The translations under genes were made by a program, and so were the position numbers. Under the pieces are notes generated by a model. That model saw only the letters and a list, made by a program, of their open reading frames with translations. It had not been told where the DNA came from and made no database searches. A stretch of 64,000 nt of DNA, taken from contig OZ244832.1 of NCBI GenBank assembly GCA_965220485.1, positions 310,001-374,000 on the forward strand, given 5' to 3'. The stretch is from Aldehydirespirator sp965220485 (GTDB lineage Bacteria; Actinomycetota; Acidimicrobiia; Acidimicrobiales; Aldehydirespiratoraceae). Shown here piece after piece: positions 8,808 to 16,606 of this stretch; within the stretch, counting starts at the first letter, position 1; every line of letters begins with the position of its first letter.

Positions 8808-8861
8808 CGGAGCGAGGCCGTGGCCCGAGCGGCCCGTGAGCGCAGCGAACAGGAGCGGGAA
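8808..8861 (+). repeat. arg-operon intergenic repeat, copy 3
   Basis: This is a direct copy of the repeat at 5843-5897 with only a few substitutions, located between argG and argH. The conserved block again ends in AGCGGGAA. Three copies in one operon suggest either spread of a small repeat or an RNA-level role such as mRNA stability; the sequence alone does not distinguish the two. Confidence 0.85.
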
Positions 8862-8927
8862 TGACACCGCCGCGACGCGGCAGGCTCGCACCCGTCCGCT
8901 ATCACTCTCTGAGAGGGGGGGCTAGCC

Positions 8928-10313
8928 GTGGACGACTCAGCGACGCTGTGGCACGGGCGGTTCGCGGGCGATGCTGCCGACGCCCTGCGAGCCCTCAACG
9001 ACAGTCTCTCCTTCGACGCCAGGATGTTCCGCGAGGACATCGCGGGGTCCCGCGCCCACGCGGCCATGCTGGCCGCGGTCGGGCTGATAACCGGCGACGA
9101 GCGTGACGCCATCTGCGCTGCGCTCGATGAGGTGGAGGCCGAGATGTCCGACGGCCGCTTCGTACCCGCGCCGGGCGACGAGGACATCCACACCGCGGTG
9201 GAGCGGCGGGTCACCGAGCTCACGCCGGCCGGGGCCAAGCTCCACACCGGTCGCAGCCGCAACGACCAGGTGGCAGCTGACCTGCGGCTCTGGACCCGCA
9301 CCGCGCTGGGCGAGGTCGCCCGGGGCGTGCTCGGGCTGCAGAGAACGCTGCTGAACCGGGCCGCGGACGCTGGAGAGGCGCTGTTGCCCGGCTATACCCA
9401 TCTCCAGCAGGCCCAGCCCGTGCTGCTGGCTCACCATCTACTGGCCCACGGCTGGGCGCTGGCCCGCGACACCGAGCGGCTGACCGAGGCCCGTCGCCGC
9501 GCCGACGTCTCGCCGCTGGGCGCGGGCGCGCTGGCAGGGTCGTCGTTGCCGCTGGACCCCGATCGGACCGCAGCCGAACTCGGATTCGCGTCCGTCTTCG
9601 ACAACAGCCTCGACGCGGTCGCCGACCGCGACTTCGTCGTCGACGCTCTCTACGCGCTGGCCATGCTGGGTGTGCATCTGAGCCGGGTTGGCGAGGAACT
9701 GGTGCTGTGGTCGTCGTCGGAGTTCGGCTTCGTGGAGTTCGATGATGCGTTCGCCACCGGCTCGTCGATGATGCCCCAGAAGAAGAACCCCGACGTGGCC
9801 GAGCTGGCCCGGGCCAAGGCCGGTCGCCTGATCGGGCACCTGACCGGGCTGCTGGCCACTCTCAAGGGCCTTCCGCTGGCCTACGCCAAGGACCTCCAAG
9901 AGGACAAGGAGCCCCTGTTCGATGCGGTCGACACTGTCGTGTTGACGCTGGCCGCCCTCGACGGCCTGCTGGCCACGGCCCGCTTCGACACGGATCGGAT
10001 GGCCGACGCCGCGTCGTCGCCCTACGCGGCGGCGACAGACCTGGCCGAGTGGCTGGTGGCCAGAGGGACGCCGTTCCGCGAGGCCCACGCTGCGGTCGCC
10101 GATCTGGTCCGTCGCTCGCTTGCCGGCGAGGGAGCGCTGGCCGATCTGGTAGCCGCCGACGACCGGCTCGGGCCGGAGGCCGCCGTGCTGCTCGTGCCGG
10201 ACGCCTCCGCTGCCCGCCGCACCACGCCCGGAGCGGGCGGCCCGGAGGCGGTGGCCGTCCAGATGGAGCGGTTCCGGCAGCGGCTTGAGACCGACGCAAT
10301 CCACTTCGGGTAA
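8928..10313 (+). CDS. argH: Argininosuccinate lyase
   Basis: The 461-residue member of the fumarase/aspartase superfamily releases arginine and fumarate in the last step of the pathway. The signature loop GSSMMPQKKNPDVAE is intact (about residues 280-294) and contains the catalytic serine. TGRSRNDQVAADLRLW and GYTHLQQAQPVLLAHH are also present. The GTG start follows a purine-rich GAGAGGGGGG. In the related actinobacterial gene order this gene is followed by mpg and tyrS; here a DUF4143 ATPase is inserted. Confidence 0.96.
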   Translation: MDDSATLWHGRFAGDAADALRALNDSLSFDARMFREDIAGSRAHAAMLAAVGLITGDERDAICAALDEVEAEMSDGRFVPAPGDEDIHTAVERRVTELTPAGAKLHTGRSRNDQVAADLRLWTRTALGEVARGVLGLQRTLLNRAADAGEALLPGYTHLQQAQPVLLAHHLLAHGWALARDTERLTEARRRADVSPLGAGALAGSSLPLDPDRTAAELGFASVFDNSLDAVADRDFVVDALYALAMLGVHLSRVGEELVLWSSSEFGFVEFDDAFATGSSMMPQKKNPDVAELARAKAGRLIGHLTGLLATLKGLPLAYAKDLQEDKEPLFDAVDTVVLTLAALDGLLATARFDTDRMADAASSPYAAATDLAEWLVARGTPFREAHAAVADLVRRSLAGEGALADLVAADDRLGPEAAVLLVPDASAARRTTPGAGGPEAVAVQMERFRQRLETDAIHFG

Positions 10314-10340
10314 CCGGCAAGCCTTCGGTGTGCCGCGTCG

Positions 10341-10409
10341 GACGGACTTCTCGGTAGGTTCTAGACGATATTGGCATTAGAATAGGGACGATACTATCAG
10401 TTAGGGGAG
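10341..10409 (+). promoter_or_regulatory. Three 23-bp direct repeats (iterons) before DUF4143 ATPase 1
   Basis: Units begin with GACGGA at 10341, GACGAT at 10364 and GACGAT at 10387, exactly 23 bp apart, each carrying a T-A-G step near position 15-18. The last unit runs into the Shine-Dalgarno (GGGGAGG) and the ATG at 10415. Analogous 23-bp arrays with different sequences precede the three paralogues. The placement over the promoter suggests autoregulation. Confidence 0.7.
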
Positions 10410-10414
10410 GCTGA

Positions 10415-11665
10415 ATGGGTGATGTGCCCAGACGCTTGGCGGCGGTCACCCACCGGGCGCTCTCAGACTTCCGAGTGGTGGTGGTCACCGGGCCGCGCCA
10501 GGCTGGCAAGACCACCCTGGTGCGTCATGTGCTGGACGGATCAGGCACGTTCGTGCGACTCGACCGAGAGGCGACCCTGAGGGCGGCCCGTGACGACCCC
10601 GACGCACTCGCCGCGTTCGGAAGCATCCCGCGGGCCTTCGATGAGGTGCAGCGCGCCGGCGACCCTCTGATCCGGGCCATCAAGAGCATCGTGGACGACG
10701 ATCCGAGTCGCGGCCAGTTCCTGCTCAACGGCTCGGCGGACTTCCTGACAGTGCCGACCATCTCGGAGTCCCTCGCGGGCAGGGCGGCCTTCCTGGAGTT
10801 GTGGCCCTTCACACAGGGCGAGATGCAGCGGGCGCCTGACGGTTTCTTGGAGGCGGCCTTCGCGGACCCCGATCGACTCCTGGCCGGAGGTCCCTCACCG
10901 GTTCGCCTGCGCGACTATCTCGACCGGGTTTGCGCAGGAGGCTTCCCCGAGGCGGTCGCCATGGCACCGCAGACCCGCCAGACCTGGTTCCGCGACTATC
11001 TGCGGACTGTCATTCAGCGCGACATCAAAGACCTCTCCGGGGCCCGGCGCACACTTGCGCTGCCCAGACTGCTCAAGCTTGTGGCGGCGCGCACTGCGGG
11101 CGAGCTGGTGGTGGAGAACCTGCACCGGGCGGTCGGGCTTGGAAGCCGCCACACCACGGAGGCTTACCTGGGATATCTCGAGATGACCTATCTGCTGCTG
11201 TTGCTGCCGGCGTGGTCGCGCAACCTTTCCAGCAAGGCCGCACGTCGGCAGAAGGCACACATCGCCGACAGCGGCCTTGCGGCGCACCTCCTGGGCAAGG
11301 ACCCGCAGTCGCTTGCACGCCCCACCGATCCGGCCCGAGGCCAGATCTTCGAGTCGTTCGTGGCGAACGAACTGCACCGGCAGGCCTCCTGGCACCACGG
11401 CACGGTAACCCTGCACCATTTCCGCGACCGCGGCGGTCCAGAGATAGACATCATCGCCGAAGCTGGTGACGGCCGGCTGGTCGCCGTCGAAGTCAAGTCG
11501 GCGCCCGTCGTGCACGAACACGACGCCCGGCACCTGCGCTGGCTGCGCGATCGGGTGCCGGACGACTTCGTGTGCGGTGTCGTCCTTCACACTGGCGAGC
11601 ACGCCTACCGCCTCGCCGACAGGCTGCTGGCGCTTCCCATTTCCCGGCTGTGGACCGCCCGCTGA
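10415..11665 (+). CDS. AAA_14/DUF4143 family ATPase with C-terminal nuclease-like domain (paralogue 1)
   Basis: The 416-residue protein has Walker A GPRQAGKTTL (about residues 29-38), a Walker B-like RAFDEVQ and a sensor-like LLNGSADF. A DUF4143 region follows, with the HIADSGLAAHLLG signature. The C-terminal segment GPEIDIIAE...LVAVEVKSA has the D...ExK spacing of PD-(D/E)XK nucleases. The family is widespread but its role is unknown. The start has a strong GGGGAGG. Three paralogues occur in this window (38274, 45428 and 49934), each with its own 23-bp repeats upstream. Confidence 0.85.
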   Translation: MGDVPRRLAAVTHRALSDFRVVVVTGPRQAGKTTLVRHVLDGSGTFVRLDREATLRAARDDPDALAAFGSIPRAFDEVQRAGDPLIRAIKSIVDDDPSRGQFLLNGSADFLTVPTISESLAGRAAFLELWPFTQGEMQRAPDGFLEAAFADPDRLLAGGPSPVRLRDYLDRVCAGGFPEAVAMAPQTRQTWFRDYLRTVIQRDIKDLSGARRTLALPRLLKLVAARTAGELVVENLHRAVGLGSRHTTEAYLGYLEMTYLLLLLPAWSRNLSSKAARRQKAHIADSGLAAHLLGKDPQSLARPTDPARGQIFESFVANELHRQASWHHGTVTLHHFRDRGGPEIDIIAEAGDGRLVAVEVKSAPVVHEHDARHLRWLRDRVPDDFVCGVVLHTGEHAYRLADRLLALPISRLWTAR

Positions 11666-11727
11666 GGCTCGCTGCGCTCACTGGCGCAGATCGGGCCATG
11701 TCTTCACTCCATTGAGCTGAGCTTGTC

Positions 11728-12327
11728 GTGAACCGCGATGCGCCCGCTCGGCCTCTCGGGCGCGACTTCTACGCCCGGAGCGCGCTCGAAGTCGCGCCCG
11801 AGCTGCTCAACAGCGTGCTCGTCGCCCCGGACGGCCGCGCCGGCCGGATCGTCGAGGTCGAGGCCTACCGGGGCGACGACGATCCCGGCAGCCACGGATT
11901 CCGCGGCAAGACCAAACGCAACGCCACCATGTTCGGGCCCCCGGGCCATCTGTACGTGTACTTCACCTACGGCATGCACTGGTGCGCCAACGTGGTGGCC
12001 GAGACCGACGGGGTGGCCGCGGCCGTGCTGCTGCGAGCGCTGACACCGCTGCAGGGCCTCGACGCCATGTACGCCGCCCGGGGCCCGGCCGCCCGCCGCG
12101 ACCGCGACCTGTGCAGCGGCCCGGCCAAGCTCACCCAGGCGCTGGGCATCGACGGTGACCTCGACGGCGCCGACCTGGTCAGCGGCGACCGGTGTGTGAC
12201 CATCCTCGACGACGGCCAGCCGCCCCCGGAAGACCCTGTCGTCACCACCAGGATCGGTCTCACCAACGGCGCCGACCTCCCCTGGCGCTTCCACGTCGCC
12301 GGCACCTCAGACCTCTCCCGCCGCTGA
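11728..12327 (+). CDS. mpg: 3-methyladenine DNA glycosylase (AAG/MPG family)
   Basis: The 199-residue enzyme excises alkylated purines in base-excision repair. GRIVEVEAYRGDDDPGSH contains the catalytic glutamate, and GHLYVYFTYGMHWCANVV is the other strong family signature; LCSGPAKLTQALGI completes the fold. The start is GTG 11728. In many Actinomycetota this gene lies just upstream of tyrS, which here is 17.5 kb away beyond inserted DNA. It converges with the SLH/RCC1 gene, with 31 bp between stops. Confidence 0.93.
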   Translation: MNRDAPARPLGRDFYARSALEVAPELLNSVLVAPDGRAGRIVEVEAYRGDDDPGSHGFRGKTKRNATMFGPPGHLYVYFTYGMHWCANVVAETDGVAAAVLLRALTPLQGLDAMYAARGPAARRDRDLCSGPAKLTQALGIDGDLDGADLVSGDRCVTILDDGQPPPEDPVVTTRIGLTNGADLPWRFHVAGTSDLSRR

Positions 12328-12358
12328 TAGAGCCGTAGTTGCTCCCGGCTGACCGGGC

Positions 12359-15300
12359 TCAGTTGACGCGAAGCGCCCTATCGCCTCCCCAACAGATGAT
12401 GGTGTCGTCGGTACGCAGCCCGCAGGAATGGTCTTCACCGGCGCTGACGGCTCTGAAGGTCCCTGCGGGGGCGCTTGCCTGGTCATGCTCGTTGTCGCCC
12501 CAGCATGTGATGGTTGCGTCGGGGCGCAGCCCGCAGGAATGGAAGTCGCCTGCGCTGACGGCTTTGAATGTTCCTTGGGGGGCGTCTCTCTGGCCGTCAC
12601 CGTTGCGGCCCCAGCAGGTGAGCGTGCCGCTGGTGCGCAGCCCGCAGGTGTGGAAGGCGCCTGCGCTGACGGCTTTGAATGTTCCTTGGGGGGCGTCTCT
12701 CTGGCCGTCGTCGTTGCGGCCCCAGCATGTGATGGTTGCGTCGGTGCGCAGTCCACAGGCGTGCCGGTAGCCGAGGGTGACGGTGCCGAAGGCTCCCGCG
12801 GGCCGCGCGTCCAGCAGACCGGGATCGTTGCTGCCCCAGCATGCGATGGTGGCGTCGGTACGTAGCCCGCAAGAGTGGTTGCGGCCTGCCGTCACGGTGC
12901 TGAATTCCCCGGTAGGAGCGTCGGTTCTACCCTCATAACTGCTGCCCCAGCATGCGATGGTGGCGTCGGCGCGCAGCCCACAGGAATGATACCGGCCGGC
13001 GGTTACGGCGTTGAGAATTCCTTCGGGCGCGTCGGCCTGGCCGCTGGCGTTCCAGCCCCAGCATGTGACGGTTGAGTCGGTGCGCAGCCCGCAGGTATGC
13101 CAGTCACCGGTCGCGACGGCGCTGAAATCTCCGGTCGGCGGGTCGGCCTCGCCGTTGCCGTTGCGGCCCCAGCATGCGATTGTGCCGCTGGTGCGCAGCC
13201 CGCAGGTGTGCCAGTCACCGGTCGTGACGGCGCTGAAGTCTCCGGTCGGCGGGTCGGCCTCGCCGTCATCATTGCGGCCCCAGCAGGTGATCGAGCCGTC
13301 GGCGCGCAGCCCACAGGAGTGATGCCGGCCGGCGGTTACGGCGTTGAAGGTTCCTTCGGGCGCGTCGGTCTGGCCGCTGGCGTTCCAGCCCCAGCAGGTG
13401 ATGGTGGCGTTGGTGCGCAGCCCGCAGGTGTGCCAGTCACCGGCCGTGACGGCGCTGAAGTCTCCGGCTGGCGCGTCTGTCTGGCCGTCGAAGTTGCGGC
13501 CCCAGCAGGTGATCGTGCCGCTGGTGCGTAGGCCACACGAATGGTAGCGGCCCGACGTGACGGCGCTGAAGTCTCCGGCTGGCGCGTCCGCCTGGCCGTC
13601 GTCGTTGCGGCCCCAGCATGCGATTGTGCCGCTGGTGCGCAGCCCACAGGAGTGCCAGGCACCGGTCGTGAGGGTGTTGAATGTTCCCGTTGGCGCGTCC
13701 AGTGGGCCGGGATCATTGCGGCCCCAGCAGGCGATGGTTCCGTCGGTGCGCAGTCCACAGGCATTCCAGGCACCACTCGTGACGGCGGTGAATGCTCCTG
13801 TGGGGGCGTTGGTTTGGCCGTGCTCGTTGCGGCCCCAGCATGTGATCGTGTTGTCGGTGCGAAGCCCACAAGAAGACAAGCTGCCCGCGGTGACGGCGCT
13901 GAATGTTCCCGAGGGAGCGTCCGCCCGGCCGCCGTCGTTGATGCCCCAGCAGGCGATGGTCCCGTCGGTGCGCAGCCCGCAGGAATGGACGCCGCCGGCG
14001 GAGACGGCCTGCATGTCAGCTCCTGTGGGCGCGACCGACTGCCCTCGGTGGTTGTACCCCCAGCAGGTGATGGTTCCGTTGGTGCGCAGCCCGCACGAGT
14101 GCAACTCGCCTGCGTCGATCGCTATGAATGTTCCAGCTGGCGCGTCGGCCTGGCCAAGAGCATTTGCGCCCCAGCAGGTGAGGGTTGTGTCGGTTCGCAG
14201 CCCACAGACGTGACTCCGGCCTGCAGCGACGGTCTTGAAGGTTCCTGCGGGCGCGTCCGCCTGACCGCGATTGGTGTAACCCCAGCAGGTGGCGGTTCCG
14301 TTGGTGCGCACGCCGCAGGAAAAGCCATTGCCGGTTGTGACGGTGTTGAAGGTTCCTGCGGGGGAGTCCGCATAATTCTGATTGCCCCAACAGGTAACGG
14401 CTCCGTTGGTGCGCAGTCCACAGGAGTGCGACCATTCGACGGCTATGGCGCCGAAGGTGCCTGCGGGTGGGTCCGCATTGCCATGAAAATCCACATACGT
14501 AGAGGAGCCCCAGCAAGTGATGGTTCCGTTGGTGCGCAGCCCGCAGGAATACCCACCGCCGGCGCCGACGTCTTTGAAGGCTCCTGCGGGCGCGTCTGCT
14601 TGGCCGCTGCCGTTCGAGCCCCAGCAGGTGATGGTTGCGTCGGTGCGGAGCCCGCAGGCATGCCAGGAACCCCCGGTGACGGCGGTGAAGGTTCCTTCCG
14701 GCGCGCTCATCAGGCCCCGGTAGTCGGAGCCCCAGCAGGTGATGGTTCCGTTGGTGCGCAGCCCGCAAGAAAAGAAGTGCCCCGCAGTGACGGCGCTGAA
14801 GGAGGCGGGTGTCGGTGTTGGGACCAGGCCGAGGGCTCGGGCGAGGAACGTGGCCATCTCGCCTCGGGTGACGGGTTGGTCGGGGCAGTAGCGAAGCGGG
14901 TCCGTCGCGCAGCCAGCGGTGACCCCCGCGGTCGCCAGGGCGTCGATGCTGGTCTCGTGGGTGCTGCCGGAGGTGTCGCCGAAGCCCGCCGCGGTGGCGA
15001 CTGCGAAGTCGAAGGCCCTCACCAGGAACGACGCCATCTCGCCTCGGGTGACGGGCTGGTTGGGGCAGTAGCGAAGCGGGTCTGTCGCGCAGCCCAAGGT
15101 GACCTCGAGCTGCGCGATCCGCTCTATAAAGGCGGCCGCAGGAGACTCCGCGTCTACATCGGCGAACCTGGAGGATCCCGCGTCCTGGGGGTCAGCGCCG
15201 TCAAGGACGCGGGCCAGCCACACAGCCATGGTGGCGCGGTCGATGGGCTCGTCGGGGCAGAACAGGCTGTCACCGCAGACCGTGCTCGCGAACACCCCCC

Positions 15301-15790
15301 GCTCGGCCAGGGCGTCCACGGCGGGCTTGTGCACCCCGCCGGTGACATCCAAGAATCCGTCGGCTGCTGGGAAGAGAACTGGAACTGCACCGGCCTCAGT
15401 TGCGGCCGCATCGCCGGCGCCGAACGCGAAGTTCGCGGATATGTCGTGGGTGACTTCAACAGTGAAAGTGCCATCATCCCCGGCAGTCGCCGGACCCATG
15501 AGTAGGTCAAGAGTGCAGTCGTCAATGGTCATGGCCGACATGGCGGCATCGATTGCTTCGGTCGAATGGGCGGTCGTGATCTGCTCACCCGGAACGGCGC
15601 ACGGAACGACGAATATCACGAGGCCAGGAGTCCAGCCAGATCCAGTGATCGTGAAGGTGTACGTCCCCTCACCGGGCACGGCTGGTGGGTCCACTGAAAT
15701 CGAGGGCGCTTGTTGAGCCCCGGGCTGGCCGGTCAGCGCCAACACGGCCAACATGCTCGCCACCGCAGCCACTGCGACGCCTCTCTTCAT
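12359..15790 (-). CDS. Secreted SLH-domain protein with 22 RCC1-like repeats
   Basis: The 1143-residue protein begins with a Sec signal peptide (MKRGVAVAAVASMLAVLALT, Ala-rich cleavage region near 26-28). About 110 residues of Ig-like sequence follow, then three S-layer homology repeats (about 150-330, with motifs such as PVTRGEMASFLVRAF). From about 335 to the end there are 22 units of about 36 residues, each with CGLRT and CWG, the pattern of RCC1-like propellers with two cysteines per unit. It is probably attached to the cell wall through SLH and may bind a partner through the propellers. The DNA repeats are similar enough for copy number to change by recombination. Confidence 0.85.
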   Translation of the reverse strand: MKRGVAVAAVASMLAVLALTGQPGAQQAPSISVDPPAVPGEGTYTFTITGSGWTPGLVIFVVPCAVPGEQITTAHSTEAIDAAMSAMTIDDCTLDLLMGPATAGDDGTFTVEVTHDISANFAFGAGDAAATEAGAVPVLFPAADGFLDVTGGVHKPAVDALAERGVFASTVCGDSLFCPDEPIDRATMAVWLARVLDGADPQDAGSSRFADVDAESPAAAFIERIAQLEVTLGCATDPLRYCPNQPVTRGEMASFLVRAFDFAVATAAGFGDTSGSTHETSIDALATAGVTAGCATDPLRYCPDQPVTRGEMATFLARALGLVPTPTPASFSAVTAGHFFSCGLRTNGTITCWGSDYRGLMSAPEGTFTAVTGGSWHACGLRTDATITCWGSNGSGQADAPAGAFKDVGAGGGYSCGLRTNGTITCWGSSTYVDFHGNADPPAGTFGAIAVEWSHSCGLRTNGAVTCWGNQNYADSPAGTFNTVTTGNGFSCGVRTNGTATCWGYTNRGQADAPAGTFKTVAAGRSHVCGLRTDTTLTCWGANALGQADAPAGTFIAIDAGELHSCGLRTNGTITCWGYNHRGQSVAPTGADMQAVSAGGVHSCGLRTDGTIACWGINDGGRADAPSGTFSAVTAGSLSSCGLRTDNTITCWGRNEHGQTNAPTGAFTAVTSGAWNACGLRTDGTIACWGRNDPGPLDAPTGTFNTLTTGAWHSCGLRTSGTIACWGRNDDGQADAPAGDFSAVTSGRYHSCGLRTSGTITCWGRNFDGQTDAPAGDFSAVTAGDWHTCGLRTNATITCWGWNASGQTDAPEGTFNAVTAGRHHSCGLRADGSITCWGRNDDGEADPPTGDFSAVTTGDWHTCGLRTSGTIACWGRNGNGEADPPTGDFSAVATGDWHTCGLRTDSTVTCWGWNASGQADAPEGILNAVTAGRYHSCGLRADATIACWGSSYEGRTDAPTGEFSTVTAGRNHSCGLRTDATIACWGSNDPGLLDARPAGAFGTVTLGYRHACGLRTDATITCWGRNDDGQRDAPQGTFKAVSAGAFHTCGLRTSGTLTCWGRNGDGQRDAPQGTFKAVSAGDFHSCGLRPDATITCWGDNEHDQASAPAGTFRAVSAGEDHSCGLRTDDTIICWGGDRALRVN

Positions 15791-15991
15791 TGTGCTGCGA
15801 CTCCTCTCGACAATCGGGCACCCCCGAATCGTTGAGACATTGTCCCCGTGAGCAGCCTCTATGTCCAGAACATCTAGGTCAGACCTACGACACTAGTGCG
15901 CCTCCGGAGTGAGGGGTATGGCCAGCACTCGGTGGCAGGCGCGAGAACCGTGGCGTCCAACCGTGGGGCGGTGACAGTTGTCCGCGCTGCG

Positions 15992-16606
15992 CTAGACGTC
16001 GCCGGGGACCTGGCAGTTGTCCATGTTGTTGAGTCGGGAGAAGCCGTCCATCCGCTCGGTGTAGGTGCTGCCCTCGATCATGTCGACAAGAAGGAAGCGA
16101 AGCTCCCGGTCGGGAGTGTCGTCGTCGGCTGTGCGCAGCCGGTCCGAGTGGCCGCGCCGGTCGGCTACGTAGAGGTCCCAATCGGCAAGCCAGTCGCTGA
16201 CCAGCGACGCGTCCGGAGGGCCATCACCTTCGGTGGATCCAAGAAGAGAGGTTTCGGCCTGCAGGCGCAAGTCGGACACGAGCGCCTCGACTGCATCGGT
16301 TCCCCGGTCCACCTGGTCGGCCCGCTCTTCCCGTGAGCCTGCCTGGCGGGCTGTCGGCAGGGCGGCAATGGCCGTCTGGGCCTCGGCGCAGCGCTGGTCG
16401 GCCCACTGCGCGAATTCGCGGTCGTCGAGGCGGGCCGGGTTCTCGGTGCGGGCCCATGGTGAGAAGGCCCACGCCCAGAACACGAAGCTGCCGGCCACGA
16501 ACAGGCCGCCCAGCCACCGGCCCAGCCGCCGCCAGCGCCTCCGACCCGGTCCCGTACCGGTACTGCCGCTTGTCCCGGCTGCCGAATCCGGCCCCTCGGC
16601 GGTCAC
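15992..16606 (-). CDS. Single-pass membrane protein of unknown function, coupled to the PBP gene
   Basis: The 204-residue protein has a basic N-terminus (GRRRWRRLGRWLGG), one predicted transmembrane helix (about 33-50, GLFVAGSFVFWAWAF) and an acidic, mostly helical extracytoplasmic part with two cysteines (QRCAEAQ and NNMDNCQV). I do not recognise a family. Its GTG start overlaps the stop of the upstream penicillin-binding protein gene (GTGA), so the two are translated together and a cell-wall role is likely. The 200 bp beyond its stop hold only the promoter region of the RCC1-repeat gene. Confidence 0.7.
   Translation of the reverse strand: MTAEGPDSAAGTSGSTGTGPGRRRWRRLGRWLGGLFVAGSFVFWAWAFSPWARTENPARLDDREFAQWADQRCAEAQTAIAALPTARQAGSREERADQVDRGTDAVEALVSDLRLQAETSLLGSTEGDGPPDASLVSDWLADWDLYVADRRGHSDRLRTADDDTPDRELRFLLVDMIEGSTYTERMDGFSRLNNMDNCQVPGDV

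Noticed and set aside
11664..11690. Possible fourth copy of the arg-operon repeat after ATPase 1
   Set aside because: Only a short stretch (GCTCGCTGCGCTCAC) matches; it is too short to separate from chance in this GC-rich DNA.
13541..15505. 654-codon plus-strand frame opposite the RCC1-repeat gene
   Set aside because: Its apparent repeats (GVGAQPTG-type) are the reverse reading of the real RCC1 units; there is no signal peptide or start context, and it begins mid-repeat.
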